This document shows positions 35,617 through 44,815 of a stretch of DNA of 64,000 nucleotides, in pieces. This stretch comes from Lachnospiraceae bacterium (GTDB lineage: Bacteria > Bacillota > Clostridia > Lachnospirales > Lachnospiraceae): the NCBI GenBank assembly GCA_017561085.1, contig JAFZDQ010000049.1:29984-93983 (forward strand), written 5' to 3'. A program made the translations under genes and the position numbers. The notes below the pieces were generated by a model, which had not been told where the DNA came from, made no database searches, and worked only from the letters and a program-made list of their open reading frames with translations. Numbering within the stretch: the stretch's first letter is position 1; the number at the start of each line of letters is the position of its first letter.

Positions 35617-37317
35617 TTATTCAGCTTTTTTCTTCTGAGACATAAATGTCTGGCAACCTTCAATAACTAAGATTACAGCAAGAACTGTCATAGCGGTTGC
35701 GAATAATAACTGGAACCAATCGCCCCAAGCTGCTGCACCGCCTGCAACCATCTTAATCTTACCAATAATGGTAATAACTAAGCTTGTAAGAGTTGCTGCA
35801 AGCATGAAGATCATAGGAATGAAGAACATCTTGTTGTTCTTACCTACGTTACCAAGCCAAGCTGCTACAGCCATAAGTGCAATACCAGCAAGTAACTGGT
35901 TAGCAGCACCGAATAAGCCCCAAATCTGAGCTAACTTTAATCCTCCAAGGATACATCCGATAAGAACCATTAAGGTTGTACCGAATAAAGGATGAGCTAA
36001 AACTTTACGTACGCCTGCTGCTTCTTTATAAGATTCTTCTTCATCTTTTAAGAATAATTCAGAGAACATGAAACGGCTTAAACGTGTACCTGTATCTAAG
36101 CTTGTAAGAGCAAATACAGAAACTGCTAATGTTAATAATGCATAAATTGTACCATAAACTGCAGAAGTTTCAGCACCGAACATGGAACCGATACCAGCCG
36201 CAAATGCTACTGCAGGTGAACCGAATTCACCGGCTGTATATTTTTCGAATACCATACCAACTGCGATTAAGGAAATGATACCTAATGCAGATTCAATTAA
36301 CATAGAACCGTAACCGATAGGCTTTGCATTCTTTTCGTTGTCAAGCTGCTTAGAAGATGTACCTGTAGAAATTAAGCTGTGGAAACCGGAACAAGCACCA
36401 CATGCTACTGTGATAAACAGTGCAGGGAACATAGGACCGATTGCTGTCTTCCATCCTGTAAATGCAGGAATTGTAAAGGATACATTTCCTGTAAATGCAG
36501 ACATAATAATACCAATAACTGCAAGTGCAATCATCGCATAAAGCAGGAAGCTGGATAAGTAATCACGAGGCTGTAATAAGATCCATACAGGAACTAAGGA
36601 AGCAACTGTGATATAAACACCAACGAAGATAATCCATGCTAAACGACCCATAGCAAAACCGAAGTTAAGACCAATGATAACAGAAATGATGATACCAATG
36701 ATACCGATGATTGTTGCAGGTAATGTCTTCATACCACAACGTGTTGTTAAGATACCATAAATAATTGCAAGTACAATGAATAATAAGGAAATCATTGCAG
36801 TTGTCTGGTTACCGGTAGGATTTTTAACAATACCAAAACCGCCTTCAGGTGTAAAGAATGTTCCGGCAACAACGTTAACGAAAGATGCAATTACCAGGAT
36901 AAGTACAAGTAATGCAAAGATGATGAATAATTTCTTTGCTTTTGCTCCCATAGAGGTTTCAATGATTTCACCTACGGATTTACCTTCATTACGTACGGAT
37001 GCAAATAAGGAACCGAAGTCCTGAAGACCACCGAAGAAGATACCACCAACTACACACCAGATAAATACGGGAACCCATCCGAATACGGATGCCTGAATAG
37101 GTCCATTAATAGGGCCTGCACCGGCAATTGATGAGAAATGATGTCCAAGTAAAACTGCAGGCTTAGCAGCTACATAGTCAACACCGTCTTCCATTTCAAT
37201 TGCAGGAGTTTTTCTTGTGGGATCAATTCCCCACTGTTTTGCCAGCCATGAACCATAAAAAATGTATCCACATACTAACAAAGCAATTGCTGCGAGAATG
37301 ATTAATAATGCTGTCAT
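35617..37317 (-). CDS. cstA: CstA family carbon-starvation/pyruvate transporter
   Basis: This 566-residue polytopic membrane protein matches CstA in the N-terminal GSWLAKQWGIDPTRKTPA, the LLGHHFSSIAGAGPINGP motif and SALGIISLIAVGMVFEKYTA. About 14 to 16 helices are expected. CstA-type proteins import peptides or pyruvate, often under catabolite or two-component control. The protein is about 130 residues shorter than E. coli CstA, typical of the Clostridia form. GAAGGAG precedes the ATG. A small soluble protein gene (37344) lies directly upstream in the same direction. Confidence 0.93.
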   Translation of the reverse strand: MTALLIILAAIALLVCGYIFYGSWLAKQWGIDPTRKTPAIEMEDGVDYVAAKPAVLLGHHFSSIAGAGPINGPIQASVFGWVPVFIWCVVGGIFFGGLQDFGSLFASVRNEGKSVGEIIETSMGAKAKKLFIIFALLVLILVIASFVNVVAGTFFTPEGGFGIVKNPTGNQTTAMISLLFIVLAIIYGILTTRCGMKTLPATIIGIIGIIISVIIGLNFGFAMGRLAWIIFVGVYITVASLVPVWILLQPRDYLSSFLLYAMIALAVIGIIMSAFTGNVSFTIPAFTGWKTAIGPMFPALFITVACGACSGFHSLISTGTSSKQLDNEKNAKPIGYGSMLIESALGIISLIAVGMVFEKYTAGEFGSPAVAFAAGIGSMFGAETSAVYGTIYALLTLAVSVFALTSLDTGTRLSRFMFSELFLKDEEESYKEAAGVRKVLAHPLFGTTLMVLIGCILGGLKLAQIWGLFGAANQLLAGIALMAVAAWLGNVGKNNKMFFIPMIFMLAATLTSLVITIIGKIKMVAGGAAAWGDWFQLLFATAMTVLAVILVIEGCQTFMSQKKKAE

Positions 37318-37343
37318 TTTCTCTCTCCTTCACATTTGTAAAA

Positions 37344-37841
37344 TTATTTTGTTATATTGCGAAAGAGTTTCTTCAGGATTTGGCCTTGGCGGTTATATGC
37401 CAACTTACCTGTTGATAACTCTAGTGCAACCAATCTGTAATTGCTCCAGCCATGGAGCCCAAAGCGATAGCTTTGATAATGTTTCATCTTACGGACTTCT
37501 TTTAAAGTAATTTCATCAATATGTTCCGCAATAATGATAAGTGTAACATCAGAATTTCTGTGGTTTCCATCCGGTTTCACACGGGATAATCCTCTCTCCC
37601 ATGCACAGGAATCCAGTTTATGTAAGGTTTCAGAGTTTAATTCTTCTGTAGTATAAAAGAAAACATCTTCATTTGAATTAATCTCTGCTACTTTCGCTTT
37701 TTTAATTAAAAAATACTGTTCGTTATGACTTCTGAATAATGCTTCAGCCACAAAAGGAGGCTCTACTTCGTCATCTCTCAAAATATTATAATAACGTCTG
37801 TATGAAACAAGTACCTTCTCTAAAGCTTCCGTTAATTCCAT
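37344..37841 (-). CDS. Uncharacterised soluble protein beside cstA
   Basis: This 165-residue protein has no signal peptide or membrane helix. It is polar with a central beta-rich segment (SDVTLIIIAEHIDEITLKEV) and a C-terminal YRFGLHGWSNYRLVALELSTG motif. I do not recognise a named family. The start at 37841 has GGAG upstream; an upstream in-frame ATG at 37880 lacks one. It is separated from cstA by only 26 bases and so is probably co-transcribed; a regulatory or accessory role in pyruvate or peptide uptake is conceivable but unsupported. Confidence 0.75.
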   Translation of the reverse strand: MELTEALEKVLVSYRRYYNILRDDEVEPPFVAEALFRSHNEQYFLIKKAKVAEINSNEDVFFYTTEELNSETLHKLDSCAWERGLSRVKPDGNHRNSDVTLIIIAEHIDEITLKEVRKMKHYQSYRFGLHGWSNYRLVALELSTGKLAYNRQGQILKKLFRNITK

Positions 37842-37955
37842 ATTATTTCTCCACAAATTTCTCTTATTATAATGTATCATATTACCCTAAAACTTTCAAT
37901 AAAATATAAAATTTTTATTAATTTTATATAATATATTCATGTTTCAGATTGTATA

Positions 37956-38879
37956 CTATTTCAATTTTTTTAGTAAATTTTCGAAATATTCAGGTAAAGG
38001 GGCATTAGTTTCAATATATTCCTTCGTTCTGGGATGCACAAAGCCCAAAATCTTAGCATGCAAACACTGCCCTACTAATTTAAAAGGGGATTCCTTACGG
38101 CCATATACCTCATCTCCTAAGAGCGGAAAACCGATATGGGACATATGTACCCTGATTTGATGGGTTCTGCCGGTTTCTAACACACATTCCACATAAGTAT
38201 ATTTTTCGAACCGTTGTAACACTTTATAATGGGTTACGGCTTCTTTTCCGCCTTGCTTTAATACTGCCATTTTTTTCCTGTCATTAGGATGACGCCCGAT
38301 ATTACCCGTAATGGTGCCTTCATCATCTTTTATCACACCGCATACAATGGCGTGATATTTTCTGACGATGGAATGCTCCTTTAATTGCATGGCAATATCA
38401 TTATGTGCATAATCATTTTTACAAATAATTAAGGAACCGGTAGTATCCTTATCGATTCTATGGACAATTCCCGGCCGTAATACACCGTTTATGCCGCTTA
38501 AACGGCCTTTACAATGGAAAAGAACCGCATTCACCAGTGTGCCCTTATAATGTCCTGCTGCAGGATGTACGACCATCCCTTTCGGTTTATTAACAACAAT
38601 CACATCATCATCTTCATATAAAACAGAAAGTGGTATATCTTCCGGTTCAATATCAGGCATAACTGCAGGCGGCAAAAAAAGTCTGACTTCATCATCAGAC
38701 TTCAATTTGTAATTTGCCTTTACTTCTTTTCCGTTTACGGTTGCCAGCTTTTCAGCCAATAATTTTTGAATATAAGAACGTGTTACATCTTCCATAACAA
38801 GACTTAAATACTTGTCTATCCGTTCTCCCTCATATTCTTCTGAGACTTCAAAATGAAATTCTTTCAGCATCTCTTCCAT
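37956..38879 (-). CDS. rluD: RluD-family 23S rRNA pseudouridine synthase
   Basis: This 307-residue protein has an N-terminal S4 domain (GERIDKYLSLVMEDVTRSYIQ), the catalytic HRIDKDTTGSLII motif with the nucleophilic Asp, and the C-terminal GRTHQIRVHMSHIGFPLLGDEVYG signature. RluD modifies U1911, U1915 and U1917 in helix 69. It follows lspA by one base, reproducing the conserved lspA-rluD (ylyB) order of Firmicutes. The third residue is another possible ATG, but the first ATG is preferred because of the coupling with lspA. Confidence 0.94.
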   Translation of the reverse strand: MEEMLKEFHFEVSEEYEGERIDKYLSLVMEDVTRSYIQKLLAEKLATVNGKEVKANYKLKSDDEVRLFLPPAVMPDIEPEDIPLSVLYEDDDVIVVNKPKGMVVHPAAGHYKGTLVNAVLFHCKGRLSGINGVLRPGIVHRIDKDTTGSLIICKNDYAHNDIAMQLKEHSIVRKYHAIVCGVIKDDEGTITGNIGRHPNDRKKMAVLKQGGKEAVTHYKVLQRFEKYTYVECVLETGRTHQIRVHMSHIGFPLLGDEVYGRKESPFKLVGQCLHAKILGFVHPRTKEYIETNAPLPEYFENLLKKLK

Positions 38880-38880
38880 A

Positions 38881-39411
38881 TTACTTCAATTCCCTAAACT
38901 TCTTCTGCTTAAAACTCAAAAAATTAAAGTCGTTTTCTTCATAAACAAATAAAATCTGAATGATAAAGAAAAACGTTGAAACCGTTACATAAATATCTGC
39001 CACATTAAAAATGGGGAAATTAATCAGTACAATATAAATAAAATCTACTACATAATCAAAACGCAATCTGTCAATCATATTTCCGATTGCACCGGCTGCT
39101 ATCATCGTCAAAAAAATATGCAGGGAATTAAATTTCTTATCTGTAGGAACTTTAATTAACACATAGACAATCACGCACAAAAATATCGCCGCCACAAAAA
39201 CAAAGAAAATCTTCTGATTTTGCAACATACCAAAGGCTGCTCCGCGGTTTTCCAGATAATTAAATTCCAAAACACCGTCAATAATATTGTAGGCCGGCTG
39301 ACTTTTCAATTTAATTACTGCCAAGTACTTGGTAAATTGATCCAATGCAATTAAAATTGCCAATAAAATAAAGTCAAAACACAACAATTTGATTTTTTTG
39401 CTTTTATCCAT
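38881..39411 (-). CDS. lspA: Lipoprotein signal peptidase (signal peptidase II)
   Basis: This 176-residue membrane aspartic protease has four hydrophobic segments. The catalytic aspartates are D123 in the RLRFDYVVDFIYI segment and D139 in IFNVADIYVT, with the conserved LDQFTKYLAV motif near the N-terminus. LspA cleaves prolipoproteins before the lipidated cysteine, for example the LTGC lipoprotein encoded at 43808-44815. rluD follows one base downstream and aroB lies six bases upstream. Confidence 0.96.
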   Translation of the reverse strand: MDKSKKIKLLCFDFILLAILIALDQFTKYLAVIKLKSQPAYNIIDGVLEFNYLENRGAAFGMLQNQKIFFVFVAAIFLCVIVYVLIKVPTDKKFNSLHIFLTMIAAGAIGNMIDRLRFDYVVDFIYIVLINFPIFNVADIYVTVSTFFFIIQILFVYEENDFNFLSFKQKKFRELK

Positions 39412-39416
39412 GAAAT

Positions 39417-40520
39417 CTATTCTCCATCCTCGATATATAAAATCTCTTTCACAGCATTTATGATATCTTCATCTGTTACATTATAATCAATGACTGCTTT
39501 TCCAACTTTTTTCAGCAAAATGAACTTAATCGTACCATTTTCCATTTTCTTATCGGATTTGGTCAATTTCAGAATTTCTTCAGGGTCTATATTTTCAATA
39601 GAGATGGGTAAGTTAAAGGGTACAAACATATCCCTGATTTCATAATACTCTTCCATGGAAAGCCAGTTATGTTTCCAGGAAATAAAAGCAGCTGCCACAC
39701 ACCCCAGTGCAACACATTCTCCGTGAGTCATTTTAAAATCAGATGCTTTTTCTATTGCATGACCAATGGTATGTCCAAAATTAAGAAGTGCCCTTTCTCC
39801 CTGCTCAGTAGGATCCTTTTCAACAACCAATTTCTTCACCATACAGCTCTGCATAAGCATTTTCAGTAATACTTCTTCATCTCTGTCACAAATCTCGTAC
39901 ATATTATCTAACAGCCATTCATAAAAAGAAGTATTTTTAATCAGTCCATGCTTCATAATCTCAGCAAATCCGCTATAATATTGTCTTTCATCCAAGGTCT
40001 TTAACACAGACACATTCATATAAACAAGTTTGGGCATTTTGAAAGCACCAACCATATTTTTAAATCCGTTAAAATCAACGCCTGTTTTGCCGCCGATACT
40101 TGAATCTGCCTGGGATAATAAAGTAGTCGGTACCTGTACAAAATCAATCCCTCTTAAATAGGTTGCTGCCACAAATCCGGTAATATCTCCTACCACACCG
40201 CCGCCAAGTGCAAGTAACACATCTTTACGGTCAAATTTTTCCCGAATCAGGAACTCATATGCAGACTTTACGGTATCTAAATTCTTTTGTTCTTCGCCTG
40301 CCGTAAATACAAAAGAAACAACATCCTTTGCAACATCTTTAAGATTCTCTTTTACTGCCTCAAGATAAAGTTTTGCTACATTGGAGTCAGTAATAATACA
40401 AATTTTCCTTTCCTTACCGAAAAGTGCATTCATTTCTTCAGAAAGCGCAGCAAAACCGGTATCAAAAACGATATCATAGCACGGTTTCTTTTCATATAAA
40501 ATATTGATTCTTTCAGCCAT
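39417..40520 (-). CDS. aroB: 3-dehydroquinate synthase
   Basis: This 367-residue NAD- and zinc-dependent enzyme carries the GGGVVGDITGFVAATYLRGIDF motif split as GGGVVGDITGF and YLRGIDFVQVPTTLL, and the zinc ligands in LLNFGHTIGHAIE and KMTHGECVALG. It makes dehydroquinate from DAHP in the shikimate pathway. The start at 40520 has GGAGAAT upstream, while the longer open frame would run into the sepF terminator. It lies between sepF and lspA; a terminator with its T run directly before the aroB ribosome site suggests that aroB expression depends on read-through or an internal promoter. Confidence 0.96.
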   Translation of the reverse strand: MAERINILYEKKPCYDIVFDTGFAALSEEMNALFGKERKICIITDSNVAKLYLEAVKENLKDVAKDVVSFVFTAGEEQKNLDTVKSAYEFLIREKFDRKDVLLALGGGVVGDITGFVAATYLRGIDFVQVPTTLLSQADSSIGGKTGVDFNGFKNMVGAFKMPKLVYMNVSVLKTLDERQYYSGFAEIMKHGLIKNTSFYEWLLDNMYEICDRDEEVLLKMLMQSCMVKKLVVEKDPTEQGERALLNFGHTIGHAIEKASDFKMTHGECVALGCVAAAFISWKHNWLSMEEYYEIRDMFVPFNLPISIENIDPEEILKLTKSDKKMENGTIKFILLKKVGKAVIDYNVTDEDIINAVKEILYIEDGE

Positions 40521-40533
40521 TGTATTCTCCTTT

Positions 40534-40567
40534 ACAAAAAAATAACTTCCTGCCGAAACAGGAAGTT
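40534..40567 (-). terminator. Terminator after sepF, abutting the aroB ribosome site
   Basis: Read leftward, AACTTCCTG and CAGGAAGTT form a perfect 9-bp stem with a six-base loop, followed by a tract ATTTTTTT. It ends about 13 bases before the aroB start codon. Confidence 0.9.
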
Positions 40568-40572
40568 TATTC

Positions 40573-41076
40573 TTAATATCCACTATTTATCGGAACATCA
40601 AACGAGCCTGTTAAAATTTCCTGAAAATCTCCTGATATACCAACAACCTCAGGTGTAATAATAAATATATAATTTGAGATTTTCTGTAAATTACCATTAA
40701 TCGCAAAGCAGGAACCGGAAGTGAAATCAATGATTCTCTGTGCAATATCAACATCAAGTCCTTCCAAATTAAGCACCACGGTCCGATTTGAAAGAAGTGT
40801 TTCCGTAATTTCACGAGCATCCTCAATAGAGGTGGGTTTAATTACACAAACCTCCATGCCATTTCCGATTTTCTTGGTTTGACGGATTTGGGTAACCTTA
40901 GGTGCTGCTTTCTTAATGGCAGGCTTTTCTTCTTCAAAATCCTGCATTACTTCCTTAGGAGCAGCTGCCTTTTTCGGAGGTTCCTGTACAGGTTCATCAT
41001 CATCGTAATATTCATCATAAAATTCTTCTTCATCATTTAATCTCATGGCATTGAGAAATTTATCCATTACGCCCAT
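40573..41076 (-). CDS. sepF: Cell division protein SepF
   Basis: This 167-residue protein has an N-terminal amphipathic membrane-targeting helix (MGVMDKFLNAMRL), a long acidic and proline/alanine-rich linker (about 15-65) and a C-terminal SepF/DUF552 domain with the KPTSIEDAREITETLLSNRTVVLNLEG signature. SepF anchors FtsZ to the membrane and shapes the septum. The second ATG at 41076 is preferred because AAAGGAG is seven bases upstream; the first ATG at 41082 is only one base from it. It follows yggS closely. Confidence 0.95.
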   Translation of the reverse strand: MGVMDKFLNAMRLNDEEEFYDEYYDDDEPVQEPPKKAAAPKEVMQDFEEEKPAIKKAAPKVTQIRQTKKIGNGMEVCVIKPTSIEDAREITETLLSNRTVVLNLEGLDVDIAQRIIDFTSGSCFAINGNLQKISNYIFIITPEVVGISGDFQEILTGSFDVPINSGY

Positions 41077-41092
41077 TTTCATACTCCTTTAC

Positions 41093-41785
41093 TTATAATG
41101 CATATTGCCTTTCCCCGAATATTCCGGTTCCGACTCTTACATGAGTCGCACCTTCCATAATGGCAACTGCATAATCTCCGGTCATCCCCATTGAGAGAAC
41201 ATTCATATTAACATTATCAATGTTTTTTGCATTTATGTCAACAGATAATTGTCGCAGGCTTTCAAAATACGGTCTGTTTTCTTCTGCATTTTCCGTATAA
41301 GGAGCAACTGTCATAAGCCCCCGGATGCGGATTCCGGGTAAAACAGCAATTTCTCTGATTAAAGCCTCTGCATCCGCTACAGTCACACCGAATTTTGACT
41401 CCTCGCAGGCAACATTAATTTCTATTAAAATATCAACAGTCACTTGATGCTTTAAAGCTTCCTTACTAATCTCTTCCGCTAATCGAAGGGAATCAACGCT
41501 GTGAATCATTGCCACCTTATCCACAATATATTTCACTTTATTTCTTTGCAGGTGACCGATCATATGCCACTTAATGTCTTTCGGCATCTGTTCATATTTA
41601 TCAACAAGTTCCTGCACCTTATTTTCGCCAAAGAGGCGGCAACCGCATTCATAAGCTTCCATCAATTCGCTTACCGGCTTTGTCTTACTTACTGCAATCA
41701 GCTCTACGCTCTTTTCATCACGTCCGGATAAAGTACATGCTTTATTTATTTCATTTCTGACATCCTTTAGATTTTCACGGATCAT
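41093..41785 (-). CDS. yggS: YggS family pyridoxal phosphate homeostasis protein
   Basis: This 230-residue alanine-racemase-fold protein has the PLP lysine in VELIAVSKTKPVSE and the segments FGENKVQELVDKY, WHMIGHLQRNKVKYIV and VNMNVLSMGMTGDYAVA, all typical of the PLPBP (PROSC) family. It buffers intracellular PLP and affects amino acid metabolism. It lies upstream of sepF, the same order as ylmE-ylmF in Bacillus. AAAGGAG precedes the ATG. Confidence 0.95.
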   Translation of the reverse strand: MIRENLKDVRNEINKACTLSGRDEKSVELIAVSKTKPVSELMEAYECGCRLFGENKVQELVDKYEQMPKDIKWHMIGHLQRNKVKYIVDKVAMIHSVDSLRLAEEISKEALKHQVTVDILIEINVACEESKFGVTVADAEALIREIAVLPGIRIRGLMTVAPYTENAEENRPYFESLRQLSVDINAKNIDNVNMNVLSMGMTGDYAVAIMEGATHVRVGTGIFGERQYAL

Positions 41786-41796
41786 AAAATACTCCT

Positions 41797-43218
41797 TTAT
41801 TCATTGATGATTTCATCTTCCACTACGGTAGATGCATCAAGTACGATATAATCGTATACGGTGAGACCATATCTGGTATTGGACTTTACAATGGCATACT
41901 CATCATTTTGGTACAAAATATTAATCTGTTTAAAGTCGGCATACCCCTTATTGATATTGTAAACACCAATCAAGGTTCCTTTCTTTTGTATGGAATGACG
42001 TTCCATACCTTCATTCTTGGTAAGGTCATCACCCATTCTGAGCACCGAATCATCCAAATAATATTCTGTTTCCGTTTCATGATAAATGGTAGTTTCAATA
42101 AAATCATTGGTTAAGGTACCGTCTTCCGTATACCCTTCCCGCATAACACCCGGATTTCCTGAAGAACCACCATTTGTAACGAATGTTTTAGGCACGATAA
42201 AGAATTCTTTTTCAACAATGGCGGAATTAGGAATTTTAAGACCTGTATCTTCTTCCGTAATTAACTCAATATCAATAAACCGGTCCGTACAAAAGGTTAC
42301 CATGGAATTGGTAAATCCAAGTTTCACAAAAGTTTCCCCATCCGGGTTGGTATAGGTACTTACTTCTCCCCAGGATGTGTTTTGATTTTTTAAAAACTTT
42401 ACTTTTACATACTCCAGTTCTTTTAATTCATCAGCTTTTTCTTTTTCAACAGGAATTACAATAGACCAATCTTCTGATTGGGAGAGTTTATATACCGCGT
42501 CTCCGTCAGCAATTAAATCATTATTAATCAACTGCTCCCGCTTATAATTTTCTTCGTTATAGAGTTCTTTGGTAAATTGTTCAAATTTCACTTCTTCCAT
42601 ACCGTCTGTAGAATATACTACAATTCCGGTATCCGGTGCCGTACAAAAGGAAATCAGGTCAGAAATTCCCGAACTGTTTATGGTATCTATATTTGACAAT
42701 ACATTTGCATTGGCCATTTTCAGTACGGTACCTTCCATGGTATATTTAAAATCATATACAGGAGAAAAATTGGTTCTGTCAAAGTTGCTGACAAAACCTT
42801 CAATTTCAGTTTTTAATTCAAATAAATCCTTATCGGAAAGTCTGTTTTCATTGTCTTTATTTTCATTGAGGTAATCTGCTAACTTACCGCTTTCATCAAG
42901 TGTATAAACCAGGTTGCCGACGCCGACACGCTCCCCTTCCCTTGCATAATAATTGATATACCCCGCGTCATCAGCATAAATAATCTTTTCATTCCTAAGG
43001 GCAATACCGCGATACAAATTATTGGTAGAAAGAGAGCCTTCCTTCACTTCATAGGGTACAATATGCTTCGCATTAAAATAGCCTACAATACTCACAATAA
43101 TATAGACTAAAATAAGCGCAAAAATAACCATAGCCACATTGGGAATGCGCAGGATATTCTTTTTTTGTTTATTCACTTTTTGATAATCTATTACATTTTG
43201 TTCTGATTTTCTGGCCAA
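41797..43218 (-). CDS. HlyD-like envelope protein of unknown function
   Basis: This 473-residue protein has a basic N-terminus, one membrane helix (about 29-50) and a large extracytoplasmic region with a biotinyl-lipoyl-like hairpin (ADDAGYINYYAREGERVG) as in membrane-fusion proteins, followed by Asp/Glu-rich and beta-rich segments. No partner transporter is encoded nearby. The start is set at TTG 43218 with AAGGAG eight bases upstream; the extra upstream frame overlaps a terminator. It is placed directly before yggS-sepF, which suggests a link with cell division or the envelope. Exact family is not certain. Confidence 0.8.
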   Translation of the reverse strand: MARKSEQNVIDYQKVNKQKKNILRIPNVAMVIFALILVYIIVSIVGYFNAKHIVPYEVKEGSLSTNNLYRGIALRNEKIIYADDAGYINYYAREGERVGVGNLVYTLDESGKLADYLNENKDNENRLSDKDLFELKTEIEGFVSNFDRTNFSPVYDFKYTMEGTVLKMANANVLSNIDTINSSGISDLISFCTAPDTGIVVYSTDGMEEVKFEQFTKELYNEENYKREQLINNDLIADGDAVYKLSQSEDWSIVIPVEKEKADELKELEYVKVKFLKNQNTSWGEVSTYTNPDGETFVKLGFTNSMVTFCTDRFIDIELITEEDTGLKIPNSAIVEKEFFIVPKTFVTNGGSSGNPGVMREGYTEDGTLTNDFIETTIYHETETEYYLDDSVLRMGDDLTKNEGMERHSIQKKGTLIGVYNINKGYADFKQINILYQNDEYAIVKSNTRYGLTVYDYIVLDASTVVEDEIINE

Positions 43219-43245
43219 ACCAAAAACTCCTTTTCTACACAAAAC

Positions 43246-43271
43246 AAACCCCAGATTTGACTCCGGGGTTT
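43246..43271 (-). terminator. Terminator-like hairpin before the HlyD-like gene
   Basis: AAACCCC and GGGGTTT form a 7-bp stem, extended by a further partial pairing, and are followed leftward by GTTTTGTG. It lies between the P-loop gene stop and the HlyD-like start. Confidence 0.7.
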
Positions 43272-43286
43272 ATGTATTCTCTGAAA

Positions 43287-43706
43287 TTATAAAGAAACGA
43301 TTACTTTATCTTTATAGGAATCAGGCACCTGTCCTTCGGTTACGGATGCACTGATGATAAAGTCAACTCCGAATTTTTCGCTAATTGCATTCAGCTTATC
43401 TAAAACTGCTTCAATAGCATCTTCTTCTACACATGCAATCTTTAAGAAGCTGTCTACATACATCTGCTGTAAGTCATGATCCTGGGAAATAATACCACAA
43501 ATAAATCCAGCAAACTCGTCTGCGCTATTAACAAGATAAGAAGAAACATCAATCAGTCTGATTTTGTTATTTAATTCATACATATGTTTCGCATTCTTAT
43601 CCAAATAAACGATATTGCCGGATGCGTTTTGAATCTCGCTATTCACTTTATCTAACAAATATTTAGTTTTGCCTTTTCCTTTTTCTCCGATAATTAATTG
43701 AACCAT
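43287..43706 (-). CDS. Small P-loop ATP-binding protein, unknown
   Basis: This 139-residue protein has a Walker A motif GEKGKGKTK at residues 7-15 and a hydrophobic strand that could be Walker B (GVDFIISASVTEG). No other signature is visible. The protein is shorter than ordinary P-loop ATPases, so it may act only with a partner. GGAGGG precedes the ATG. It has its own sigma-A promoter and lies between a lipoprotein PBP and the HlyD-like gene in the growth and division locus; I do not recognise a named family. Confidence 0.78.
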   Translation of the reverse strand: MVQLIIGEKGKGKTKYLLDKVNSEIQNASGNIVYLDKNAKHMYELNNKIRLIDVSSYLVNSADEFAGFICGIISQDHDLQQMYVDSFLKIACVEEDAIEAVLDKLNAISEKFGVDFIISASVTEGQVPDSYKDKVIVSL

Positions 43707-43775
43707 TGGTAAACCCTCCTGCCGTATATTATATTTGTTATATGGTAATTGTTACTCCAAATATAACCTAGTTCT

Positions 43776-43804
43776 ATTATAAGATATATTGACTGAAAAA
43801 ACAA
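43776..43804 (-). promoter_or_regulatory. Sigma-A promoter for the P-loop gene
   Basis: On the minus strand TTGTTT (43799-43804), a 17-base spacer and TATAAT (43776-43781), about 70 bases before the start codon. Confidence 0.75.
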
Positions 43805-43807
43805 CTG

Positions 43808-44815
43808 TTAATTGTTAATTTCACTTAATAATTCTGTCATTTGTATATACAAATCTTCTTTGCTTTCAGAACGCAAAATCACCGAAATAAACGGATTGCC
43901 GGAAGTATCCTTCGAAAGTAAAATCAGACAATGACCGGCGGCATTGGTGGTTCCTGTTTTACCTCCCAAAACCGTAATTCCCGCAGGCGGCTGTGCATCT
44001 CCTGCCAGGTACTGGTTGGTACTTCTAACCGACATTTCTTTCGAGGTACCGGAAGTATCGTAATACACGGTTTCATAGGAAGACATTCTGATAATCTCGT
44101 TAAACATATCATATTTAAGCGCTTCGTTCATAATCAAATATAAATCATAAACGGTTGTATAATGACTTTCGTCAGATAATCCGTGAGGATTCACAAAATG
44201 GGTATTGGTAGCCCCGATTGCCAGCGCCTCTTTATTCATAGTATCCACAAAGGCTTCTACTGATCCGGAAACTTCTTCTGCAATCATAATCGCAACATCA
44301 TTAGCCGACTGGATCAGGAGAATATGTAATGCCTGTGACAAGGTCATCTGATCTCCAGGCTTTAAACCGCAAATCTGTGCATCCGGCTCCAAATTGTTGA
44401 TATTTGTTGAGGCTGTCAGCATCATATCACCGGTTCCGTATTTCAACGCAACAAGCGCCGTCATTACTTTCGTCAGACTGGCCGGATATAATTTTTCATG
44501 CACGTTTTTCGCATATAATGTTTGTGAATGATTCAAATCAAAAAGTGCAACTCCGGAAGCATTTTCCATATTAAGGGAAAGATTCCCCATGTCTGTAATA
44601 TCGGAAACACATAATTTGGACGCAAACGGTGTTGCTGTCTTACTCTCTTCCTCAATATTGACCATACGGAAGCTGCTGACTTCAGAATCCACCTGATAAG
44701 GCATATCATAAGCCGCTTTGGAACATCCGGTAAGAAACAGACATCCGGTAAGCAGACATACTATCAATTTTGAAAATCTGATATAAGGGCTATTTGTAAT
44801 TTTCACGCCACTCAA
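43808..44815 (-). CDS. Lipoprotein D-alanyl-D-alanine carboxypeptidase (DacF/PBP5-like)
   Basis: This 335-residue serine peptidase (S11) has catalytic motifs S113-x-x-K116 (PASLTK), S170-A-N172 and K286-T-G (GGKTGTTN). The N-terminus has a lipoprotein signal ending LTGC, with the Cys at position 31. The usual C-terminal PBP5_C beta domain is missing, so the chain ends soon after the catalytic domain. It trims the terminal D-Ala of peptidoglycan stem peptides. The TTG start at 44815 has GAGGAGATC upstream and overlaps the mgsA stop by 26 bases. Confidence 0.92.
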   Translation of the reverse strand: MSGVKITNSPYIRFSKLIVCLLTGCLFLTGCSKAAYDMPYQVDSEVSSFRMVNIEEESKTATPFASKLCVSDITDMGNLSLNMENASGVALFDLNHSQTLYAKNVHEKLYPASLTKVMTALVALKYGTGDMMLTASTNINNLEPDAQICGLKPGDQMTLSQALHILLIQSANDVAIMIAEEVSGSVEAFVDTMNKEALAIGATNTHFVNPHGLSDESHYTTVYDLYLIMNEALKYDMFNEIIRMSSYETVYYDTSGTSKEMSVRSTNQYLAGDAQPPAGITVLGGKTGTTNAAGHCLILLSKDTSGNPFISVILRSESKEDLYIQMTELLSEINN

